In this document: positions 7,648 to 13,687 of the stretch, piece by piece
Numbering within the stretch: the stretch's first letter is position 1
Layout of the letters: each line of letters starts with the position of its first letter
Assembly: GCA_902464015.1 (NCBI GenBank)
Contig: CABQHM010000068.1
Coordinates: forward strand, 1-16,820
Direction: 5' to 3'
DNA: 16,820 nucleotides
From: an uncultured Coriobacteriales bacterium
GTDB lineage: Bacteria; Actinomycetota; Coriobacteriia; Coriobacteriales; UMGS124
The notes under the pieces: generated by a model
Seen by the model: only the letters and a program-made list of their open reading frames with translations
Told to the model about the DNA's origin: nothing
The model's database searches: none
Program-made: the position numbers and the translations under genes

Positions 7648-7667
7648 TCTTGTACTGATGTACAAGA
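7648..7667. promoter_or_regulatory. Palindrome upstream of the primase-helicase gene
   Basis: TCTTGTAC and GTACAAGA form perfect 8-bp arms around TGAT. It lies 80 bases upstream of the primase-helicase start, the place expected for that gene's promoter, so an operator is likely. I could not fix -35 and -10 elements with confidence. Confidence 0.5.
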
Positions 7668-7727
7668 TATACGCACTGGTAAATTGTGGTTAAAATGCCT
7701 GGTTCAAGCCTGTTTTTGGCTGAAAAG

Positions 7728-7852
7728 CTAAAACAAGATTCCGACCATCCTAAAGCACAATCTGTCCCAGCCTTAAACATGAATTCGCCGACCCTAAAAC
7801 AAAAAGTCGACCACCGTCTGAACACACGGCGACCTAAAGCAAGATTTGGCCC
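7728..7852 (+). repeat. Iteron cluster I (22-bp period)
   Basis: Copies related to CTAAAGCAAGATTTTGACC begin at 7728, 7750, 7772, 7794 and 7834. The first four are spaced exactly 22 bases apart, about two DNA turns; the one at 7772 is degenerate with a one-base deletion. A further GACC at the right phase ends at 7834, where the next good copy begins. Regular spacing and a constant direction are hallmarks of initiator-binding iterons. Confidence 0.75.
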
Positions 7853-8060
7853 ACTTTTGCCTGTTTCACGCTTGCGTTTTCCCACTTCAGAGCCCTGAAC
7901 GCGCCGCCGCTGCCCTGCTTTTTAGAGAAACCCCCACATGGGCACGGTTCCGCCCAGGCCTTCGACCCCATCTGGAACGCCTTATCGAGGTCCCATAAAA
8001 CTATTCTACAGATGGCCGTTTTGCCTGTTAGATGATCTAATTTGTTCTATGTCGGCCAGG

Positions 8061-8150
8061 CTAAAGCAAAAAAATGACCACCTCGGACCGGTTGTTTGAG
8101 ACAGGCCTACCCCCTGGCGTCTCGCAACGGGCTAAAGCAAGAATTGGCGG
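8061..8150 (+). repeat. Iteron-like copies at 8061 and 8132
   Basis: CTAAAGCAAAAAAATGACC (8061-8079) and CTAAAGCAAGAATTGGCGG (8132-8150) keep the invariant CTAAAGCAA start and lie in the same direction as the other copies. The second has lost the GACC end. Confidence 0.7.
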
Positions 8151-8370
8151 TCTCCCGATGCGATGATAGGCTCATTATCAGGCCATCTGCCCTAGGTCTA
8201 TTGCAATTTCACCGTCGGTCGAGTCGCTTTCGGCAAGCCATGCGCACGGCTATCGTGCTCCCTCGACGTCCCCTTTGTACGGGCCCCGTTGCGTCTCGCC
8301 ATGCTCCGCGTGCCGCCCGATGTATCATCGACTGCGCCAATTACCTGCTGCTTTGAAAGTAAAGGCAGAT

Positions 8371-8415
8371 GTGCGGGCCGGTTCTCTGACCGGTGCAGGA
8401 CATATGCGCCCGCAC
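8371..8415. repeat. Two-level stem-loop between iteron groups
   Basis: GTGCGGGC (8371-8378) pairs with GCCCGCAC (8408-8415), and CCGGT/ACCGG (8378-8382/8389-8393) forms an inner hairpin with loop TCTCTG. A compact branched structure in a presumed origin could be a single-strand initiation site or a small RNA element. No T-run follows. Confidence 0.5.
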
Positions 8416-8438
8416 TGTCGCAGGCCCGCGGCGGGCTG

Positions 8439-8498
8439 CTAAAGCAAGATTTTGACCCCCAATGCGCCGAGCCTGCACCCTAAAGCAAGATTTTGACC
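8439..8498 (+). repeat. Two identical iteron copies (consensus)
   Basis: CTAAAGCAAGATTTTGACC occurs identically at 8439-8457 and 8480-8498, 41 bases apart, and defines the consensus. These are the best-preserved copies. Confidence 0.8.
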
Positions 8499-8591
8499 AC
8501 ATCCCACGAGATCTAGCTGGGATTTCGCGTTGCTTCGGGGGCATTTTCCAACGTGCGGACAATTTGACTTCGCAGCATGCCCAACAATGGG

Positions 8592-8708
8592 CTAAAGCAA
8601 GATTCTGACCCAACAAGTTACTTTGACAGGAAATCTACCAGGCTTTTTGCAATGCGCATCTCGCATTTCCCCATAGCCTCACACACAGGCTAAAACAATA
8701 AATGTCCC
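8592..8708 (+). repeat. Iteron copies at 8592 and 8690
   Basis: CTAAAGCAAGATTCTGACC (8592-8610) differs from consensus at one base; CTAAAACAATAAATGTCCC (8690-8708) is more diverged. The last copy ends 22 bases from the stop codon of the candidate initiator gene. Confidence 0.75.
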
Positions 8709-8730
8709 TTTGCCCTGGAAGCCGGAGAAC

Positions 8731-10119
8731 CTACGGGCGAGCCATGCCCTCGGCGTCTATCTCAATCTTGTGCAGGGTCGAGTAGGCCGTGATCTCGAGG
8801 TCCCCCCAAGCGCCCTTGCCCTTTCCCCTCGAGGGGTCACGGGTAATCGTCGCCTTGATCCACATCCGCTTGTTGTCGCCTGCCCCAAAGCCCTCGGGCG
8901 AGGCCTCCTTCTCGGCGACGGCCCCTAGGACCTCGAGGAGGGACCTGACAATCTTCTGCTTCTTGTAGCTCCTCAGGGTTCCCTCGTTGGCCGGCGACGC
9001 CATCGCGAAGATGCCGTCCCAGGAGCGTTTGATGGTCGCGCTCTTCGAGGGTCTCCCCTTCTTGGGGAACAACTTGCCCCGCAGCTCGTGCATGAGGTCC
9101 GCCACATAGTAGGGCATCCAGGTGTTCTCGTCTGAAAGCGGCTCCAAGGGGAGCATGTTGTAGGAACCCGTGTAGGCCGCGAGCTCGCCGTTGAAGAGGG
9201 GTGCCACCTCAGGCACGAAGCCCCAAGCGTTCTTGATGACCTTGCCGTGCGACAGAATGGTCTCTCGGAATGAGGCGTCGATGACGTGCTCGGTCGCAAG
9301 GGGCGTGCCGTCGGGCAGCGTGATGCCGAGACTCGCGCTTGAGAGCATCTCGATGGCGGAATGCAGGAGCTCAAGGCTCGCCGTCTTGCGGTAGACCTTC
9401 TGGCTCACGCCCTGCTCGGTCCTCGTCATCTCGCGCAGAATCGTGGACTCGGTGATCCAGACGCGCCCGTGCTCCTCGCACTGCACGGCCTTCTTGTCCG
9501 ACAGAAGGCCCCTGATGGTTGCCAGGACCTTGAGCGAGTAGAGGTGGTTGGCCTCATCGCGGGAGTAGAAGCGGCGGCAGAGCCCCGGCGTCGCCCTCAG
9601 CTCGACAGCGTCCCAGCTCCCCGACTTCGACTCGTGGCGGTAGATGCCGTCCTGACCATGGGCAATCTCGAAGAGTCCCTCCAGCGACTTGGCGGCGAAC
9701 GCATGTGAGACGTCGTTGCGCGTGAGCTCGGCGTTGAGGACGCGCGTGGGGATAGCGGCCTCCTTGGGGGTGGGCATCTGCGAAATCGCATGCCTCACGT
9801 AGGAGAGCGTCTCCCTATCGTCACCCTTGGGACTGTCAACCTCGGTCGCCCCAAAGGTGAAGACGAGACCCGTCTTGCCCCCAACGCTCGTCGACATCGA
9901 GTCGAGCACGAGCGATACGGGGGTCGCCTTGGGGTTCTTCGGGACGATCAGCACCCAGCGCCCGGCCTGGCAGACCGCGCCGTTGCCGAACCGCTCGGGA
10001 GCGGTAAGGATGAAGGTGTAGTTGGTGGAGCCGTTGGGCGACTCGGTCACATGGACGAGCTGCATCCCGTCGGTGGGGCCGGCATCGATTACCTGCACCT
10101 CGACATCGCTCTCGCTCAT
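8731..10119 (-). CDS. Candidate plasmid replication initiator (Rep-like)
   Basis: A 462-residue protein not firmly recognised by sequence. I infer a replication initiator from context: iteron-like repeats begin 22 bases after its stop codon, parAB is divergent from it, and a primase-helicase lies beyond the repeats. The chain contains two helix-rich segments that could be winged-helix domains, as in two-domain Rep proteins: about 188-262 (LYSLKVLATIRGLL, then ITESTILREM, then SLELLHSAIEML) and about 338-402, with basic KKGRPSKSATIKRSWDGIF and LRSYKKQKIVRSLLEVL. The N-terminal 110 residues look beta-rich. There is no signal peptide or membrane segment. The ATG at 10119 is preceded by GGGGAG. 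Alternatives are another DNA-binding plasmid maintenance protein. The coding call is firm; the function is moderate. Confidence 0.75.
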   Translation of the reverse strand: MSESDVEVQVIDAGPTDGMQLVHVTESPNGSTNYTFILTAPERFGNGAVCQAGRWVLIVPKNPKATPVSLVLDSMSTSVGGKTGLVFTFGATEVDSPKGDDRETLSYVRHAISQMPTPKEAAIPTRVLNAELTRNDVSHAFAAKSLEGLFEIAHGQDGIYRHESKSGSWDAVELRATPGLCRRFYSRDEANHLYSLKVLATIRGLLSDKKAVQCEEHGRVWITESTILREMTRTEQGVSQKVYRKTASLELLHSAIEMLSSASLGITLPDGTPLATEHVIDASFRETILSHGKVIKNAWGFVPEVAPLFNGELAAYTGSYNMLPLEPLSDENTWMPYYVADLMHELRGKLFPKKGRPSKSATIKRSWDGIFAMASPANEGTLRSYKKQKIVRSLLEVLGAVAEKEASPEGFGAGDNKRMWIKATITRDPSRGKGKGAWGDLEITAYSTLHKIEIDAEGMARP

Positions 10120-10277
10120 GCGTCTCTCCCCTCTCCTGGCCGGCCCTGCGGCCGTCGTGCCGGTCTACATGTGCCGGCCGTGCGTTTTGTACATAGTAGC
10201 ACTTTGGCTGATTGACATATTATATGTAGAGTAGTATTCAATAACACATAATATGTTTTTCATTCCTTGGAGGTACG
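10120..10277. promoter_or_regulatory. Divergent rep/parAB control region
   Basis: These 158 bases must hold both promoters. The part next to parA is strikingly AT-rich. TTGACA (10212-10217) is a perfect -35 for parA, with TATTCA 17 bases on as a weak -10. Short palindromes built from ACAT/ATGT halves lie at 10167-10172 (ACATGT), 10188-10193 (TGTACA), 10215-10227 and 10246-10256. The last two overlap the -35 and the presumed start of transcription, which suits autorepression. Confidence 0.55.
10215..10256. promoter_or_regulatory. Paired palindromic operators of parAB
   Basis: ACATAT-T-ATATGT (10215-10227) and ACATA-A-TATGT (10246-10256) are perfect palindromes with centres 30 bases apart, about three DNA turns, so bound proteins would face the same side. 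One covers the TTGACA box and the other the region downstream of the -10. They are the natural candidates for binding by the RHH domain of ParA or by ParB. Confidence 0.55.
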
Positions 10278-11291
10278 ATGCCACGAAAGCCGCAGAGTTA
10301 TACGCTCGACGAGTCGACTGTACGCGCAATCGACGCCGCGGCAAAGAAGAGCGGCGCCCTCAAGAGCCGCATCGTCGAGGAGCTCATCCAGAAGGGCCTG
10401 CTCTCCGACAACTCACACCGTCCTATGGTGATCAGCGTCATGAGCTTTAAGGGCGGTGTGGGCAAGACGAGCGTGACCGTGAACCTGGCCCTGTGCCTCG
10501 CGAACCGCGGCCGCCGCGTCCTCGTCATCGACACCGACGGCCAGGGCAACGCGAGCCAGTCCCTCAACTGCTACGACCCCCATGCGACCGAGCCCTGCAT
10601 CGCCGACGTGCTTCTCTCCGACGCAAAGGGCCGTCGCGCGCCCATCTCGAAGATCATGCGCAAGACCGAGCACGAGGGCGTGTGGTGCGTGCCGTCGTCC
10701 TTCCGCTTCAACGACCCCGACACCCGCATGCGCTCGGAGGTTGCCTCGGGCATCGACTCGCGCCTGCAGCACGCAATCGAGGATCTGTCCGAGGAGGGCA
10801 AGACCGACCCTGAGAAGCGTTTCGACTACGTGATTGTCGACTGCCCGCCGTCGCTCGGCCTCGTCGTCACAAACGCAATCACCGCCTTGGACGCTGGCAA
10901 CCCCAACTCCATGGTGATCATCCCGGTCAGGGTCGACTACTACGCCATCTCGGGCCTCAAGAACACCGTGCAGGTCATCCAGTCTGTGGCAGAGGAGCGC
11001 CGCCGCCTCCCCTACTCCTGGGCGCTCTTGCGCACCATCGTGGAGCGCAACACCGTCTCGTACCGCGAGGGCGTGGAGATGATCAAGCGTGAGATCGACA
11101 ACCCGTCCTTCTTGGCGACCTCAATCTCCAAGAACGTCGACATCGTCGAGTCGACCTTCATGCACCAGCCTGTCGTGGTCTACAACCCCTCCTGCAAGTC
11201 CTCCATCGAGTTCGAGTCCCTGACCGATGAAATCGAGACGCTGAACGCCGACGCGTTCATGGCCGGCGAGGAGGCGGGCATCAATGGCTAA
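10278..11291 (+). CDS. parA: ParA partition ATPase with N-terminal ribbon-helix-helix domain
   Basis: A 337-residue partition ATPase that would position replicon copies together with ParB. The deviant Walker A motif FKGGVGKTS (57-65, signature Lys58 and Lys63), the A-prime motif VLVIDTDGQGNAS (81-93) and Walker B VIVDCPP (185-191) are all intact. Unusually, residues about 6-42 (QSYTLDES, then TVRAIDAAAKKSG, then LKSRIVEELIQKGLL) have the strand-helix-helix pattern of CopG-type RHH repressors, whereas large plasmid ParAs normally carry a helix-turn-helix and small ones have no extra domain. The fusion would supply operator binding in cis. TTGGAGG ends 4 bases before the ATG. It overlaps parB by 8 bases, indicating translational coupling, and the promoter carries palindromes suited to autorepression. 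Confidence 0.95.
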   Translation: MPRKPQSYTLDESTVRAIDAAAKKSGALKSRIVEELIQKGLLSDNSHRPMVISVMSFKGGVGKTSVTVNLALCLANRGRRVLVIDTDGQGNASQSLNCYDPHATEPCIADVLLSDAKGRRAPISKIMRKTEHEGVWCVPSSFRFNDPDTRMRSEVASGIDSRLQHAIEDLSEEGKTDPEKRFDYVIVDCPPSLGLVVTNAITALDAGNPNSMVIIPVRVDYYAISGLKNTVQVIQSVAEERRRLPYSWALLRTIVERNTVSYREGVEMIKREIDNPSFLATSISKNVDIVESTFMHQPVVVYNPSCKSSIEFESLTDEIETLNADAFMAGEEAGING

Positions 11292-12267
11292 GAAGAGCTT
11301 CGCGAAGGCAATGGCGGAGCGGAACGCCTCCCCCGCCCCAAACCTCACCGCCATGCCCCTTGGGGCCATGACCGACGAGGAGATCAGGAGAAAGAGCTTC
11401 GAGGCTCGCGTGGTCACGGGCAACGGCGGCGCCGACAAGCTCGCCCGCGCCAACATGCGCGCCGACCTCATGCGCCGTGCCGGCTACGACTTCTTCGACG
11501 TCCGCTCCCTTGTCTTCAACAATGAGAACGCCTACAGCATCGACGAGGACTCCATCGCCACCCTGGCGGACATGATCTACGAGTCCAAGGTGACCGAGCC
11601 CATCGTCATCCGTGCCATCGACGAGGGCCTCCAGGTCATCGACGGCGAGCGCCGCTGCCGCGCCCATATGCTCCTCGCCTCGCACCACGGCGACGAGTGG
11701 TACATGATCCCAGGGCGCTGCTTCAAGGCCGGAGAGGTCTCCGACGACGACGCGCGCTTCATCCTGCACGCCACCAACGTCGGCCAGCGCAATATGACGC
11801 CCTCCGAGAGGGCCATGGGCTTTGCGGCGGTCGCTGAGCGCATTGCCGTCAGGAAGGCAATCGCGCCTGGGGAATACCCGGGCAAGACCCGCGACATCCT
11901 CGCCGCGCAGATGGGCGTCTCGCCCAGGACCGCCGCGATTGAGATGGCCATCGGCAGAAACCTCGGCGACGGAGGCAAGCGACTCTATGACGACGGCCTC
12001 ATCACCAAGACTCAGGCCGAGCAGCTCTCCCACCTCGACAAACCCCGTCAGGAGATTGCCGCAAGGGCAATTGCCTCCGGCGAGGCGGACTTCACGGGCG
12101 CAATGGCCCGCACGAAAGCAGAGGCCTCCCCTGTCAAGAAATCTTCTACCCAGGTCGCAAAGGCTTGCAGGCTCCTTGAGAAGGCGGTCGAGGACGGCGA
12201 GGTCGCCGACGCGGCGGTGCTCTCGAAGATCAAGGCGGCGTTGACCAAACTTGAGAAGCGGATATAG
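11284..12267 (+). CDS. parB: ParB-family partition protein
   Basis: A 327-residue ParB. The Srx/ParB CTPase-like domain covers about 73-180, with the phosphate-binding GERRCRA (121-127) and ATNVGQRNMTPSERAMGF (163-180), matching ParB boxes II and III. A helix-turn-helix follows at about 201-225 (TRDILAAQMGVSPRTAAIEM), and the C-terminal 40 residues are charged and helical, suitable for dimerisation. It would bind a centromere site and stimulate the ParA ATPase. The gene starts inside the end of parA with GAGGAGG 9 bases before the ATG, so the two are co-translated. A terminator begins 5 bases after the stop codon. I could not identify a clear 16-bp chromosomal-type parS site; the ACATAT palindromes upstream are alternatives. 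Confidence 0.94.
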   Translation: MAKKSFAKAMAERNASPAPNLTAMPLGAMTDEEIRRKSFEARVVTGNGGADKLARANMRADLMRRAGYDFFDVRSLVFNNENAYSIDEDSIATLADMIYESKVTEPIVIRAIDEGLQVIDGERRCRAHMLLASHHGDEWYMIPGRCFKAGEVSDDDARFILHATNVGQRNMTPSERAMGFAAVAERIAVRKAIAPGEYPGKTRDILAAQMGVSPRTAAIEMAIGRNLGDGGKRLYDDGLITKTQAEQLSHLDKPRQEIAARAIASGEADFTGAMARTKAEASPVKKSSTQVAKACRLLEKAVEDGEVADAAVLSKIKAALTKLEKRI

Positions 12268-12272
12268 GAAGA

Positions 12273-12320
12273 CCGTGCGAACGAGGTTCAAATGATGAAC
12301 CCGTCCGCACGGCCCTTTTC
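12273..12320 (+). terminator. Terminator of parAB, possibly bidirectional
   Basis: CCGTGCG-A-ACG-A-GGTTCA (12273-12290) pairs with TGAACC-C-GT-C-CGCACGG (12295-12312) through a long stem with few mismatches, followed by CCCTTTTC. It lies between convergent parB and the TorD-family gene, 30 bases from the latter's stop, and may also stop transcription arriving on the minus strand, though the T-run there is poor. Confidence 0.8.
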
Positions 12321-12349
12321 ATCTTGTAAGCCTCTCGCCTACACGGCGG

Positions 12350-13015
12350 TTAGCGATAGAACCTTGGGTGCGTCACCACAATGCCGCGTTGCGCACCGAT
12401 TCCCTCGAGACTTGCCTTGGCGAGCTGGGCAAGGCCCTGGTAAAACGGGTGTCGCGCCGCCTCGGCCAGCTCGTCCAGGAAATGCGACGACCACGTGAGC
12501 AGATGCTTTTGCAAGTACTCGTCGAGCGAGTCGGGCCTGCTGAGGGCAACGTAGGCCATGAGCGAGAGCATGAGGCCGATGTGGTCCTCGGGGGTGCGCT
12601 CCTCAGACGACCGAACGATGCCCGACTCGCGCATCCAGCGGCGCAGCTCGAGCGTGGGGGCGCCGAAGACGACGCACTCGCGGTCGGTATAGACCGAACC
12701 CCACGGCGGCGCGGGCATCGCCGCCGGCCCTATGAACAGGCGGCGGTATTCGTCCACCAGGCTGTCGTCGTCATGCCCCTTGGCCAAACCGTCGACCATA
12801 AGGCCCAGGCAGTGCCTCGCCTCGTCGTCCGCCACGAACGGCCAGTCGCACGCGGCTGCGGCGACATCGAGCGACGCCATGGCGTCAAACGCCGCCGCCG
12901 CATCCCCCGTCCGGGGATCCTGCAGGAAGAACGGCGCCAGGGCCTCGCCGACAAATGCGACGGCGGCGAGGTCGTCGGCCGCGTTCTTGTTGTCTTCGGC
13001 CTCCACAGTCCTCAT
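12350..13015 (-). CDS. dmsD: TorD/DmsD-family molybdoenzyme chaperone
   Basis: A 221-residue cytoplasmic chaperone of the TorD/DmsD family, which binds the Tat signal of the catalytic subunit and holds it until the molybdopterin cofactor is inserted. The helical protein shows the family motifs YRRLFIGP (90-97), PPWGSVY (103-109) and PEDHIGLMLSLMA (142-154). It begins 3 bases after the dmsB stop, with AAGGA inside the stop region and unusually close to the ATG, so translation probably depends on coupling to dmsB. It is the last gene of the operon and converges on parB. The specific partner is taken to be the DmsA-like protein encoded upstream. The symbol is by family, since TorD and DmsD are hard to separate. 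Confidence 0.9.
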   Translation of the reverse strand: MRTVEAEDNKNAADDLAAVAFVGEALAPFFLQDPRTGDAAAAFDAMASLDVAAAACDWPFVADDEARHCLGLMVDGLAKGHDDDSLVDEYRRLFIGPAAMPAPPWGSVYTDRECVVFGAPTLELRRWMRESGIVRSSEERTPEDHIGLMLSLMAYVALSRPDSLDEYLQKHLLTWSSHFLDELAEAARHPFYQGLAQLAKASLEGIGAQRGIVVTHPRFYR

Positions 13016-13018
13016 TCC

Positions 13019-13642
13019 TTACAACTCGCGCTCGTTAGCCAGGGACCCCTCGACGCCCTCGGCGGGCAGGCCATGCGCCGGCACGCCGACCACGAGGTTC
13101 GGGCCCGTTTCAGAAGAGTCGGGCAGCGGGGCGAGGTCGGCCACGTCGCCGTATTTGACGCGCAGGTCCTCGATGTCGCCGAATTCCAAGGCGCGCAGGG
13201 GGCACGCCTCGACGCAGACGGGCTGCAGGCCCGCCGCCACGCGCGACGCGCAGCCGTCGCACTTGACGCTCTTGCCCTTCTCCTCGTCGATGCGCGGGGC
13301 ATCGTAGGGGCAAGCTGCGACGCAGGCGCCGCAGCCGATGCAGGCCTCTTCGTCCCGCGTCACGAGGCCCGTGTCGGGGTCCTTGCTGATGGCGCCCTGC
13401 GGGCAAGCAGCCAAGCATGCGGGGTTATCGCAATGGTTGCATGCGACGGACACGTAGTAGGCGAAGACCGTGTTGCCCCACAGGCCGCTCGCCTCGTCCT
13501 GTGCCCATGCACCGCCGGCATACTCCATGACGTTGCGCAGGGACACGTTGGTGCCTAGGTCGTGATAATCCTTGCACGCCATGGTGCATGTCTTGCAGCC
13601 CGTGCAGCGGCTGCCGTTGAAATAGAAACCATACTGGCTCAT
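13019..13642 (-). CDS. dmsB: DmsB-like iron-sulfur subunit
   Basis: A 207-residue ferredoxin-type electron-transfer subunit. Sixteen cysteines form four complete [4Fe-4S] sets: 13/16/19/23, 68/71/76/80, 101/104/107/111 and 128/131/143/147, the DmsB pattern. There is no signal peptide; the protein would be exported together with the Tat-bearing catalytic subunit. Electrons would pass from a membrane donor through these clusters to the molybdenum site of the subunit encoded just upstream. The ATG at 13642 follows AGGAGAGGG by 9 bases. It lies 45 bases after dmsA and 3 bases before the chaperone gene, in one operon. No gene for a DmsC-type anchor follows. Confidence 0.93.
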   Translation of the reverse strand: MSQYGFYFNGSRCTGCKTCTMACKDYHDLGTNVSLRNVMEYAGGAWAQDEASGLWGNTVFAYYVSVACNHCDNPACLAACPQGAISKDPDTGLVTRDEEACIGCGACVAACPYDAPRIDEEKGKSVKCDGCASRVAAGLQPVCVEACPLRALEFGDIEDLRVKYGDVADLAPLPDSSETGPNLVVGVPAHGLPAEGVEGSLANEREL

Positions 13643-13687
13643 ATAGAGACACCCTCTCCTGAGTGAAATAGCCGCCTGGAAACCGCC

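Larger units (their letters stand above)
7569..8730. other. Putative origin of replication region
   Basis: About 1.16 kb without a convincing gene, visibly richer in A and T than the genes around it. It holds ten to eleven same-direction copies of a 19-base repeat, a structured GC-rich stem-loop at 8371-8415, a palindrome TTAGAT-G-ATCTAA at 8028-8040, an ATCCCA/TGGGAT pair at 8501-8523 and a palindrome at 7648-7667. Its position between a candidate initiator and a primase-helicase, next to parAB, makes a plasmid origin the best explanation. I found no convincing DnaA box. Confidence 0.65.

Noticed and set aside
7728..8708. CRISPR array
   Set aside because: Repeats are 19 bases with spacers from 3 to over 280 bases, variable in sequence, with no cas genes.
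7569..8730. Intact IS21-type insertion sequence
   Set aside because: The repeats resemble IS21 end words, but no transposase or helper ATPase frame is present. Kept only as an alternative origin for the repeats.
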